Notes under the pieces: generated by a model | Databases searched by the model: none | The model's input: only the letters and a program-made list of their open reading frames with translations | What the model was told of the DNA's origin: nothing | Made by a program: the position numbers and the translations under genes | Shown: in pieces, positions 50,379 to 58,547 of the stretch | Layout: the number at the start of each line of letters is the position of its first letter | Numbering within the stretch: the stretch's first letter is position 1 | Assembly: GCF_947487305.1 (NCBI RefSeq) | Contig: NZ_CANKWH010000004.1 | Coordinates: 228,191-292,190, forward strand | Reading direction: 5' to 3' | Origin: an uncultured Paracoccus sp. | Lineage (GTDB): Bacteria > Pseudomonadota > Alphaproteobacteria > Rhodobacterales > Rhodobacteraceae | Length of the DNA stretch: 64,000 nt

Positions 50379-51785
50379 TCAGTACCGGTAGTGATCGGAT
50401 TTGAACGGGCCCTGGGGCGTCACGCCGATATACTCGGCCTGCTCGGGCGACAGCGTGGTCAGCTTGACGCCGATCTTGTCCAGATGCAGCCGGGCAACCT
50501 TCTCGTCCAGATGCTTGGGCAGGATATAGACCCCCGGCGCATAATCGTCGCCTTTGGCGTAAAGCTCGATCTGCGCCAGCACCTGGTTGGTGAAGCTGGC
50601 GGACATGACGAAGCTCGGATGGCCGGTGGCATTGCCGAGGTTCAGCAGACGACCCTGCGACAGCAGGATGATGCGGTTGCCCGAGGGCATCGCGATCATG
50701 TCCACCTGGTCCTTGATGTTGGTCCATTTGTGGTTCCGCAGGGCAGCAACCTGGATCTCGTTATCGAAATGGCCGATATTGCCGACGATGGCCATGTCCT
50801 TCATCTGGCGCATATGCTCCAGCCGGATCACGTCGCGGTTGCCGGTGGTGGTGATGAAGATGTCGGCGCTGCCCGCGACATCCTCGAGCGTCACCACCTC
50901 ATACCCGTCCATTGCCGCCTGCAGCGCACAGATCGGATCGACCTCGGTCACCTTCACCCGGGCACCGGCGCCGCGCAGCGATGCCGCCGAGCCCTTGCCC
51001 ACATCGCCATAGCCGCAGACCACGGCAACCTTGCCGGCCATCATCACGTCGGTGGCGCGGCGGATGCCGTCGACCAGCGATTCCTTGCAGCCATACTTGT
51101 TGTCGAATTTCGACTTGGTGACGCTGTCATTGACGTTGATCGCCGGGAAGGGCAGCAGGCCCTTCTTGTGCAGGTCATAGAGACGGTGAACGCCGGTGGT
51201 GGTTTCCTCGCTGACGCCCTGGATGGCGTCGCGCTGCGCGGTGAACCAGCCGGGCGATTGTGCCAGACGCTTCTTGATCTGCGCGAACAGCGCTTCTTCC
51301 TCTTCACTGGTCGGCGTGTCGATCAGCCCGGTCTCGCCGGCCTCGACCCGCGCGCCCAAGAGGATGTACAGCGTCGCATCGCCGCCATCGTCAAGGATCA
51401 TGTTGGCGGTGCCGGGCGCGTCGCCCTTGGCCGGAAACTGGAAGATCTGGTCGGTATAGGCCCAGTATTCGGCCAGCGTCTCGCCCTTGATGGCAAAGAC
51501 CGGCACGCCCGAGGCGGCAATGGCGGCGGCGGCGTGATCCTGCGTCGAATAGATATTGCACGAGGCCCAACGGACATCGGCGCCAAGCGCGGTCAGCGTC
51601 TCGATCAGCACGGCGGTCTGCACCGTCATGTGCAGGCTGCCGGCGATGCGCGCGCCCTTCAGCGGCTGTGCGGCACCATATTCGGCACGCAGCGCCATCA
51701 GGCCGGGCATTTCCGTTTCCGCGATGTCCAGCTCCTTGCGGCCGTAATCGGCCAGGCTGATGTCCTTGATGATGTAATCGGTCAC
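50379..51785 (-). CDS. ahcY: S-adenosylhomocysteine hydrolase
   Basis: AhcY cleaves S-adenosylhomocysteine to homocysteine and adenosine and so frees methyltransferases from product inhibition. The 468-residue protein has the NAD+ site [18 protein letters not shown] and the C-terminal KSDHYRY signature that closes the active site of the neighbouring subunit. It starts at GTG 51785, preceded by AAGGA with 7 nt spacing. Those 7 nt are the 3' arm of a leader hairpin. It heads the ahcY-metK-sulfotransferase operon. Confidence 0.96.
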   Translation of the reverse strand: MTDYIIKDISLADYGRKELDIAETEMPGLMALRAEYGAAQPLKGARIAGSLHMTVQTAVLIETLTALGADVRWASCNIYSTQDHAAAAIAASGVPVFAIKGETLAEYWAYTDQIFQFPAKGDAPGTANMILDDGGDATLYILLGARVEAGETGLIDTPTSEEEEALFAQIKKRLAQSPGWFTAQRDAIQGVSEETTTGVHRLYDLHKKGLLPFPAINVNDSVTKSKFDNKYGCKESLVDGIRRATDVMMAGKVAVVCGYGDVGKGSAASLRGAGARVKVTEVDPICALQAAMDGYEVVTLEDVAGSADIFITTTGNRDVIRLEHMRQMKDMAIVGNIGHFDNEIQVAALRNHKWTNIKDQVDMIAMPSGNRIILLSQGRLLNLGNATGHPSFVMSASFTNQVLAQIELYAKGDDYAPGVYILPKHLDEKVARLHLDKIGVKLTTLSPEQAEYIGVTPQGPFKSDHYRY

Positions 51786-51820
51786 GTCGCGGTCCTTCGG
51801 ATGGGTGGTCAGCCCGCGAC
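51783..51820 (-). promoter_or_regulatory. leader hairpin abutting the ahcY start codon
   Basis: On the minus strand GTCGCGG (51814-51820) pairs perfectly with CCGCGAC (51786-51792). The 21-nt loop has AAGGA (51793-51797) next to the stem, and the GTG start (51783-51785) follows it directly. If formed in mRNA, the hairpin would block initiation of ahcY and the whole operon. It does not match my recollection of SAH or SAM/SAH riboswitch consensus, so ligand control is inference. Confidence 0.45.
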
Positions 51821-51860
51821 ATAAGCGAAAACGCGCGGGGCCGAAAGGGGCAGGGGAAAT

Positions 51861-51893
51861 GGAAAGGGCCGGGGCGACACATTGCCCCGGCCC
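51861..51893 (-). terminator. terminator of the iron-binding protein gene
   Basis: Arms GGGCCGGGGC (51866-51875) and GCCCCGGCCC (51884-51893) form a perfect 10-bp stem, followed by TTTCC on the minus strand. It isolates the ahcY operon from the upstream gene. Confidence 0.85.
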
Positions 51894-51914
51894 CAAAGTG
51901 CTTTGCGAGGACGA

Positions 51915-52913
51915 TCAGCCGTCGAAGTTCACTTCCTCGATCAGCTTCAGCGCCTCGGGGCGCAGCGCCGAGATCTCGCTGAGCGGCGTGGCGTCGGCGG
52001 TGAAATCACCCCAGCTGGCCACCAGTTCCGAACGCTCGACATGGTCCGAGACCGGGAATTCGTTGTTGGTCTCGGCATAGATCTTCTGCGCCTCGTCGCT
52101 GACGAGGAAGTCCATCAGCTTCTGCGCCGCTTCCTTGTTCGGGGCCGAGCTGGTCATCGCCACGCCCGAGACGTTCACATGGGTGCCGCCTTCGGCGAAG
52201 GTCGGGAAGACGATGCGGACCGATTCCGCCCATTGCTTCTGCTCGTCATCCTTCAGCATCGCGCCCATGTAATAGGTGTTGCCCAGGCTGATGTCGCATT
52301 CCCCGGCCCAGATCGACTTGACCTGATCGCGGTCGCCGCCCTCGGGCTTCTTGGCGAGGTTGGCCTTCACGCCTTCCAGCCAGGCCTTGGTTTCCTCGGC
52401 GCCGTGATGCTTCAGGAAGGCTGCGGTCAGGGCGACGTTGTAATCATGGGTGAAGGGGCGGGTGCAGATGCGGCCCTTCCACTTCGGATCGGCCAGATCC
52501 TCATAGGTCGTGACCTCGCCATCGGCCACGCGCTCCTTGCTGGCATAGACGATGCGGGCACGGGTGGTCAGGCCGAACCACTGGTTGTCGGCGTCGCGCA
52601 ACCCCTCGGGCACCACGGTCAGCGCCTCGTCGGTGACAGCCTGCGTCACGCCGGCATCCTTGACCTCACCCAGGCGGGCCACGTCCACGGTCATCACCAG
52701 ATCGGCGGGGCTGCGGTCGCCCTCGGCCTTCAGGCGCTCGACCATGCCCTTGTCGACAAAGGCCACGTTCACCTTGATCCCGGTCTCGGCGGTGAACGCG
52801 TCGATCAGCGGCTGCAGCAGTTCGGGCTGGCGGTGCGAATAGACATTCACCTCCTGGGCCAGAACGGGCAGGGCGGTGGCGCCCATCAGGGAGGCGAGGA
52901 TCAGCGTACGCAT
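51915..52913 (-). CDS. ferric iron ABC transporter periplasmic binding protein (FutA/FbpA type)
   Basis: The 332-residue protein has a signal peptide (MRTLILASLMGATALPVLA, then QEVNVYS) and the fold of periplasmic ferric-binding proteins. VNVYSHRQPELLQPLIDAF and the paired tyrosines in LGNTYYMGAM are iron ligands in the family. It delivers Fe3+ to an inner-membrane permease, but no permease or ATPase gene is adjacent. AAGGAG lies before the ATG. A palindrome in the shared upstream region may be its operator. Confidence 0.9.
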   Translation of the reverse strand: MRTLILASLMGATALPVLAQEVNVYSHRQPELLQPLIDAFTAETGIKVNVAFVDKGMVERLKAEGDRSPADLVMTVDVARLGEVKDAGVTQAVTDEALTVVPEGLRDADNQWFGLTTRARIVYASKERVADGEVTTYEDLADPKWKGRICTRPFTHDYNVALTAAFLKHHGAEETKAWLEGVKANLAKKPEGGDRDQVKSIWAGECDISLGNTYYMGAMLKDDEQKQWAESVRIVFPTFAEGGTHVNVSGVAMTSSAPNKEAAQKLMDFLVSDEAQKIYAETNNEFPVSDHVERSELVASWGDFTADATPLSEISALRPEALKLIEEVNFDG

Positions 52914-52966
52914 GGTTGACTCCTTTGGTCAGAATTTCGGCTTGTCTGCCATCCGTCTGCCCAAGC

Positions 52967-52979
52967 GTCAATAGTTGAC
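52967..52979. promoter_or_regulatory. palindrome GTCAA-TAG-TTGAC upstream of iron-binding gene
   Basis: Perfect 5-bp arms with a 3-bp centre lie 54 bp upstream of the binding-protein gene and 61 bp before the divergent ABC-F gene. It includes a minus-strand TTGACG, a candidate -35. Iron-responsive control is expected for this gene, but the motif is not a clear Fur, RirA or Irr box. Confidence 0.35.
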
Positions 52980-53039
52980 TGAAAGAATTACCTATATGGC
53001 CGATTGACCCGGTGGCGGCGGCGCATTACCTGCCGCCGC

Positions 53040-54848
53040 ATGGCACGCGCACCCCTGTTACAACTGACCGACATCTCGCTGACCTTTGGCGGCGATCCCG
53101 TATTCGACAGCCTGTCCCTGACCATCCAGCCGGGCGACCGGGTGGCCTTGGTCGGGCGCAACGGCTCGGGCAAATCGACGCTGATGAAGGTCATGGCCGG
53201 GCTGGTCGAGCCCGACCGGGGCGAGGTCGTCACCCCTGCCGGCACATCGGTCGGCTACATGGAACAGGACCCGGACCTGTCGGCCTTTGCCACCTTGGGC
53301 GATTTCGCCCGGGCCGGGCTGGACGAGGGGCAGGGCTACCGCGTCGAGATGGCGGCCGAGGGGCTGAAATTCGATCCCGACCGGCCGGTCGCCACCGCCT
53401 CGGGCGGGGAACGTCGCCGCGCCGCGCTGGCCCGGCTTCTGGCCGAAGCGCCCGACCTGATGCTTCTGGACGAGCCGACCAACCACCTGGACATTCAGGC
53501 CATCGGCTGGCTGGAAGAACAGCTGTCGGCGACGAAATCCGCCTTTGTCCTGATCAGCCACGACCGCGCCTTCCTGCGCAACCTGACCCGCGCGACCCTG
53601 TGGATCGACCGCGGCGAGGTGCGCCGGCAGGAGCGGGGTTTCGTCGGCTTCGAGGATTGGCGCGAGGCGATCTGGGCGGCCGAGGATGACGCCCGCCACA
53701 AGCTCGACCGCAAGATCAAGGCCGAGGCGCGGTGGGCTGTGGAAGGGATCAGCGCGCGGCGCAAGCGCAATCAGGGCCGGGTGCGGGCGCTAGCCGCGTT
53801 GCGCGAGGCGCGGGCCGGGCAGATCCGCCGTCAGGGCGCGGCGGCGCTGGCGCTGGATTCGGGCCAGCAATCGGGCAAGCGGGTGATCGAGGCCAAGGGC
53901 ATCGCCAAGACCTTTGGCGAGCGGGACATCCTGAAACCCTTCGACCTGCGGGTGCAGCGCGGCGACCGGGTGGCCTTCGTCGGTCCGAACGGCGTCGGCA
54001 AGACCACGCTGATCAAGATGCTGACCGGCGAGATCGCCCCGGATCAGGGCACGGTCACGCATGGCACCAATCTGGACATCGCCATCTTCGACCAGACCCG
54101 CTCGGCGCTGGACCCCGAGATGAGCCTCTGGGATTCGCTGACCGGCGATCCCGAGATGCGGGTCTCGGGCCGCGCCGATCAGGTGATGGTGCGCGGCCAG
54201 CCCAAGCATGTCGTGGCCTATCTGAAGGATTTCCTCTTCGACGAGGCGCAGGCCCGCGCCCCCGTCCGCAGCCTCTCGGGCGGTGAAAAGGCGCGGCTGC
54301 TGCTGGCGCGGATCATGGCGCGGCCCTCGAATCTCCTGGTGCTCGACGAACCGACCAACGATCTGGATGTCGAGACGCTGGACCTGTTGCAGGACATCCT
54401 GGGCGACTATGACGGCACCGTGCTGCTGGTCAGCCACGACCGGGATTTCATCGACCGGGTGGCCGATACCACCGTGGCGATGGAGGGCGACGGCCGCGCG
54501 GTGATCTATCCCGGCGGCTGGTCCGACTACCGCGCACAGCGCCCCGAGGACGCGCCCGAGGTGGTGGCGACCGCTGTCGAGGTCGCCAAGCCCGTCACCG
54601 AAAAAGCCAAGCCCGCCCGCGAAGGCCTGAGCTTCACCGAGAAACACCGCCTCGAGGCGCTGCCCGGCATCATCGAACGGCTGGAAGCCGAGATCGCCAA
54701 GCTCTCGGATTTCCTCTCCGCACCGGACCTGTTCAGCACCGCGCCGGCGAAATTCCAGAAGGCCAGCGAGGGTCTGGCCGAACGTCAGGCCAAACTGGCC
54801 GAGGCGGAGGAGGAATGGCTGATGCTGGAGGAGAAGGCGGCGGGGTGA
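53040..54848 (+). CDS. ABC-F family ATPase, Uup-like
   Basis: The 602-residue soluble protein has two ABC domains in tandem. The first has Walker A GRNGSGKST, signature ASGGERRRAAL and Walker B LMLLDEPTNHLD. The second has GPNGVGKTT, LSGGEKARLL and LLVLDEPTNDLD. A coiled-coil C-terminal domain (about residues 540-600) marks it as Uup rather than EttA. ABC-F proteins act on ribosomes or, for Uup, on branched DNA. Start 53040 fits the family N-terminus MARAPLLQLTDISLTF; no good ribosome site is visible. Confidence 0.9.
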   Translation: MARAPLLQLTDISLTFGGDPVFDSLSLTIQPGDRVALVGRNGSGKSTLMKVMAGLVEPDRGEVVTPAGTSVGYMEQDPDLSAFATLGDFARAGLDEGQGYRVEMAAEGLKFDPDRPVATASGGERRRAALARLLAEAPDLMLLDEPTNHLDIQAIGWLEEQLSATKSAFVLISHDRAFLRNLTRATLWIDRGEVRRQERGFVGFEDWREAIWAAEDDARHKLDRKIKAEARWAVEGISARRKRNQGRVRALAALREARAGQIRRQGAAALALDSGQQSGKRVIEAKGIAKTFGERDILKPFDLRVQRGDRVAFVGPNGVGKTTLIKMLTGEIAPDQGTVTHGTNLDIAIFDQTRSALDPEMSLWDSLTGDPEMRVSGRADQVMVRGQPKHVVAYLKDFLFDEAQARAPVRSLSGGEKARLLLARIMARPSNLLVLDEPTNDLDVETLDLLQDILGDYDGTVLLVSHDRDFIDRVADTTVAMEGDGRAVIYPGGWSDYRAQRPEDAPEVVATAVEVAKPVTEKAKPAREGLSFTEKHRLEALPGIIERLEAEIAKLSDFLSAPDLFSTAPAKFQKASEGLAERQAKLAEAEEEWLMLEEKAAG

Positions 54849-55209
54849 GGTCTGTTTCGGATCGTCGGGCTGGAGCGGATTCAGAGGCGCGCCGGCAAAA
54901 GCTGACCTTTGCGGACGGCGCGGCGAAGGGTCGGATCGAGCCATCAGCGACATTCATGCACCTTGGAGCGAGGTAAATCAGCTTGCGGGCGCAGAACCTA
55001 TTCGGCCCTAGAACCAAGGCGACAGGATAGAATCGCGAAACGCTCCAAAGGCCGAGGCGGCCCCGTGGCCTGACCTCAGTCGCCTGAAACCCCGCGTTTT
55101 CACGAAGCCAAGCACCCGTCGGCGCGAAAAAGCTTGATCTCATGTCATGGTCAGGCGATTTTGACGACAAACGTCGTGCCACTTGGGCAACGTCGGACGG
55201 GGTACTTTG
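54849..55209. other. gap of 361 bp, probably degenerate sequence
   Basis: I see no credible gene here. A minus-strand frame through 54733-55482 is antisense to both neighbours and has no ribosome site. Its translation is Arg/Ser-rich and atypical, so it looks like degraded repeat sequence rather than a protein gene. The region marks the left border of a lower-GC island. Confidence 0.4.
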
Positions 55210-55722
55210 ATGTTTGGGTTCTTTAAGAGAAAGCCTAAGTCGGGAGGTTTTGATTGGTTGAGCTCTTTTCAGGCCAATCATTATCTTGATGCAGTCTATC
55301 TGAATGACCTTAACGGGACTCGTACGGATGATCCGAAGATACAGGCGGCTCTTGATCGAATGGTCGACGTTGCTTGCCTGGGCGTTTCGATCGCCAAGAT
55401 CCAAGTTGAGATGACTTCCCACCGCCGAAGCCCGGCTAACCTTTGGGAACTCGGATACGTATTCGGCTGTTTGGATGCCCATAAGATATTGCTATGGGGG
55501 GTCAAGGAATTTTGTCGTTCCTTTTTTCACTGTGGTTTGATGAGTTACTACGGAAATGCAGATGCGGCACGCACAGGCCTCATGAATATCGGGATCGCAA
55601 TCACTAGTAATGATCCAGAATTTGAGAGGGGGTCCAATAAAGGCAGGTCTGATGCACTGAAGATGATTTCAGAAAGATCAGTCCCATCTGGCCTTATGAA
55701 GTTTCTTAACTCACAGAGCTGA
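55210..55722 (+). CDS. orphan protein in lower-GC island
   Basis: The 170-residue protein is not recognised with confidence. It is soluble and has a basic N-terminus (MFGFFKRKPKSGG). The stretch PANLWELGYVFGCLDAHKIL loosely resembles the elements of nucleoside 2-deoxyribosyltransferase or other Rossmann-like (SLOG/TIR-type) folds, where an acidic residue precedes LGYA; this is a weak resemblance. Codon use and GC content are clearly lower than in neighbouring genes, which suggests horizontal acquisition. Start 55210 is preceded by GGGG at acceptable spacing; a TTG at 55183 is possible. No partner gene is adjacent. Confidence 0.6.
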   Translation: MFGFFKRKPKSGGFDWLSSFQANHYLDAVYLNDLNGTRTDDPKIQAALDRMVDVACLGVSIAKIQVEMTSHRRSPANLWELGYVFGCLDAHKILLWGVKEFCRSFFHCGLMSYYGNADAARTGLMNIGIAITSNDPEFERGSNKGRSDALKMISERSVPSGLMKFLNSQS

Positions 55723-56074
55723 CCGGTTGTCCAATCTTCGCAGATATTTTGGGCAGTGGTCATTGGCTGAATTTTGAGTTGATTGTGGAACTCAGCCTCT
55801 TGATGACATCTGCTTTCGGCTATTGTGCCTAAGGACTCCGACACTCGGACCTACCGATGCGGCAATGTAGTGAACGTCTGTTTGGTGCCGCATCAAGCGT
55901 CTTCATTTCCTGCCGCGCAAACTCTGCAATCAGCGACGCACTCCAGCCAAAGCGCGATCCGGCGTCCACCCCCCATTCTCAACCATTCCTATACACTGCC
56001 TTGCGAACCAGCCGTCTCGCCCCTCCCTCGTTTTCGGTTATCAAGGAACGCGCAATAATCCAGCGGAGGGATGG
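55723..56074. other. gap of 352 bp upstream of uraH
   Basis: This lower-GC region shows no frame with ribosome site or recognisable product. It lies between the orphan gene and the urate operon and presumably holds the uraH promoter, which I could not place. Confidence 0.4.
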
Positions 56075-56428
56075 ATGCCCGGATATCTGACAACGCATGT
56101 TCTGGACACGGCGCGGGGCACTCCGGCCGAGGGCATGGAGATCGTGCTCTACCGGCTTGACGGCGCGACCCGCAGCGAGTTGGCGCGGCTGATCACCAAT
56201 GCCGATGGCCGCACTGATCGTCAGATCCTGCCCGAGGCCGAGTTCGCCACCGGCGGCTATGAGCTGGAATTCCACGCCGGCGCCTGGATGGACGCGACCG
56301 GCATCGCGCCGGAAAGCCCGCGCTTTCTGGATGTGATCCCGATCCGCTTCGGCATGTCTCAACAGGACCATTACCACGTCCCGCTGCTGATCTCGCCCTT
56401 CGGCTATTCGACCTATCGGGGAAGCTGA
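56075..56428 (+). CDS. uraH: 5-hydroxyisourate hydrolase
   Basis: HIUase hydrolyses 5-hydroxyisourate, the first product of urate oxidation, to OHCU. The 117-residue transthyretin-like protein has TTHVLDTARGTPAEG at the N-terminus, RTDRQILPE in the middle and the diagnostic C-terminus YSTYRGS. The ATG at 56075 follows GGAGGG; an ATG four bases upstream is out of frame. It is 3 bp upstream of the urate oxidase gene, so both steps are made together. No signal peptide is seen. Confidence 0.95.
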   Translation: MPGYLTTHVLDTARGTPAEGMEIVLYRLDGATRSELARLITNADGRTDRQILPEAEFATGGYELEFHAGAWMDATGIAPESPRFLDVIPIRFGMSQQDHYHVPLLISPFGYSTYRGS

Positions 56429-56431
56429 GCC

Positions 56432-57685
56432 ATGATTCCTGACATCACGATCATCTGGGAATGGATCGGCTTCGCGATCCGCTGGACCCATGTCATCACC
56501 GCCATCGCCTGGATCGGGTCCTCGTTCTACTTCGTCGCGCTCGATCTGGGTCTGTTGAAGGTGCCGGGCCTGCCCAAGGGGGCGCATGGCGAGGAATGGC
56601 AGGTTCATGGCGGCGGCTTCTATCACATCAACAAGTACCTCGTCGCGCCCGAGCGGATGCCCGAGCATCTGACCTGGTTCAAATGGGAAAGCTACGCCAC
56701 CTGGCTCAGCGGTGCGGCACTGCTGATGGTCACCTATTGGGCCGGGGCCGAGCTGTTCCTGATCGATCCTGCCAAGATGGAGTTGGCGCAATGGCAGGCG
56801 ATCCTGATCTCGGGCGGCTCGCTGGCGATCGGCTGGCTGATCTATGACACGCTGTGCAAATCGAAGCTGGGCGAGACGCCAACGGTGCTGATGCTGCTTC
56901 TCTTCGTGGCGCTGGTCATCATGGGCTGGGGTTACGACCAGATCTTCACCGGCCGCGCCGCGCTGCTGCACCTGGGGGCCTTCACCGCCACGATCATGAC
57001 TGCCAACGTCTTCCTGGTGATCATGCCGAACCAGCGCATCGTGGTCGCCGATCTTAAGGCCGGGCGCGCGCCCGATCCGAAATACGGCAAGATCGCCAAG
57101 CTGCGCTCGACCCACAACAACTACCTGACCCTGCCGGTCATCTTCCTGATGCTGTCGAACCATTATCCGCTCGCCTTTGCCAGCGAATACAACTGGCTGA
57201 TCGCGGCGCTGGTCTTCCTGATGGGCGTCACCATCCGGCATTACTTCAACACCATGCACGCCCGCAAAGGCGATCTGTGGTGGACCTGGGCGGTCACGGC
57301 GATCCTCTTCATCGCCATCATGTTCCTGTCGTCGCTGGGTCTGCGGCAGGTGCCGCTGGAAGAGGCCGAGGCCCGCGCCCTGACCCCGACCGAACAGCGC
57401 TTTGCCGCGGCCGAGGGGTTCGACGACGTGACCAACTATGTCATGGGCCGCTGCTCGATGTGCCATGCCCGCGAGCCCTTCTACGAGGGCATCTACCACG
57501 CGCCGAAGGGCGTGTTCCTCGAGACCCCGGGCGACATCGCCCGGGCCGCACGCGAGATCTACCTGCAGGCCGGTGTCACCGATGCCATGCCGCCCGCCAA
57601 TGTCAGCTTCATGGAAGAGGCCGAGCGTGACGCCATCATCCGCTGGTATCGCGCAGCGCGCGGGACCGAAGTTGCGGCCAACTGA
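56432..57685 (+). CDS. puuD: membrane urate oxidase PuuD (urate hydroxylase with cytochrome c domain)
   Basis: The 417-residue protein has about eight membrane helices (starting IIWEWIGFAIRWTHVITAIA) and a C-terminal cytochrome c domain with the heme motif CSMCHA near residue 345. This is the PuuD layout, which oxidises urate to 5-hydroxyisourate and passes electrons to the respiratory chain rather than to O2. It directly follows uraH. OHCU decarboxylase and allantoinase genes are not seen in the window, so the rest of the pathway must lie elsewhere. Confidence 0.95.
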   Translation: MIPDITIIWEWIGFAIRWTHVITAIAWIGSSFYFVALDLGLLKVPGLPKGAHGEEWQVHGGGFYHINKYLVAPERMPEHLTWFKWESYATWLSGAALLMVTYWAGAELFLIDPAKMELAQWQAILISGGSLAIGWLIYDTLCKSKLGETPTVLMLLLFVALVIMGWGYDQIFTGRAALLHLGAFTATIMTANVFLVIMPNQRIVVADLKAGRAPDPKYGKIAKLRSTHNNYLTLPVIFLMLSNHYPLAFASEYNWLIAALVFLMGVTIRHYFNTMHARKGDLWWTWAVTAILFIAIMFLSSLGLRQVPLEEAEARALTPTEQRFAAAEGFDDVTNYVMGRCSMCHAREPFYEGIYHAPKGVFLETPGDIARAAREIYLQAGVTDAMPPANVSFMEEAERDAIIRWYRAARGTEVAAN

Positions 57686-57797
57686 ACCCTGCCGGCGGAA
57701 TGGGTCACAGCTTCGCTACAAGCGGCATTTTCGAGGCATTCAACCAAAATGCCCACTCGCGGCGGCGCGCGATCTCGCTTAGTGCTGGCTTGATATC

Positions 57798-58535
57798 ATG
57801 ACAGGCCAGCGGATGGACGACCAGACCAGCGGAATGCAGCCTCACCCGGACAGCACCCCGCTTCCGACCCCGGCCACGACCGAGGGCAGCACCGACGACG
57901 AGATCCCACGAAGCAGGCGGGCCGGGCGCCCGCGCCGCAAGCGACTGTCGGAAGTGCTGCTGGCCATCGCCAGCGACGAGAGCCGCACCGAGATCACCAT
58001 TTCGGACCTGATGCACATCATGGAAGCTCGCGCCCGGGCGGCGCTGATCTTTCTCTTTGCCTTCCCCAACGTCCTCCCCGCCCCGCCGGGGCTTTCCGCC
58101 GTTCTGGGCCTGCCGCTGCTCTACCTGACCGCGCAGATGATGCTGGGCCGTTTTCCCTGGCTGCCCCGGATCGTGGCCGAGCGCGGCATTTCCATGATCG
58201 CCTTCCGCAGCATGATCGACCGCGCCCTGCCGCTGCTCAAGCGGGCCGAGAAGCTGCTGCGCCCGCGCTGGAGCTGGATGGTGCGTCCGGTGGCCGAGCG
58301 GTTGCTGGGGGGCTTCGCGCTGGTGCTGGCGGTGATCATCACCCTGCCGATCCCGCTGGCGAACATGTTGCCGGCCTTCGCCATCTGCGTGATCGCGCTT
58401 GGCGTCCTTGAACGCGACGGGCTCTGGACCGGCATCGGCCTTGTCGTTGGCCTCGCCTCGCTGGCGCTGTCGGGTGCGGTGGCCTATGCCATGGTCAAGG
58501 GCGCGATCTTCCTGCTTTTCTCTGCCTTTTCCTGA
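57798..58535 (+). CDS. ExoD family membrane protein
   Basis: The 245-residue protein has a charged low-complexity N-terminus of about 50 residues, then the ExoD core. LSEVLLAIASDESRTEITISDL, then ARAALIFLFAFPNVLPAPPG and repeated GG/P-rich hydrophobic helices are typical. ExoD is needed for exopolysaccharide production and nodule invasion in Sinorhizobium, with unknown mechanism. The start may be 57798 or Met6. The next gene starts 12 bp after its stop. Confidence 0.85.
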   Translation: MTGQRMDDQTSGMQPHPDSTPLPTPATTEGSTDDEIPRSRRAGRPRRKRLSEVLLAIASDESRTEITISDLMHIMEARARAALIFLFAFPNVLPAPPGLSAVLGLPLLYLTAQMMLGRFPWLPRIVAERGISMIAFRSMIDRALPLLKRAEKLLRPRWSWMVRPVAERLLGGFALVLAVIITLPIPLANMLPAFAICVIALGVLERDGLWTGIGLVVGLASLALSGAVAYAMVKGAIFLLFSAFS

Positions 58536-58547
58536 GTTTCCGGACCC

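Noticed and set aside
50371..50380. A metK-specific SAM riboswitch
   Set aside because: Only 4 bp separate ahcY and metK, so there is no room. Control would have to act on the ahcY leader.
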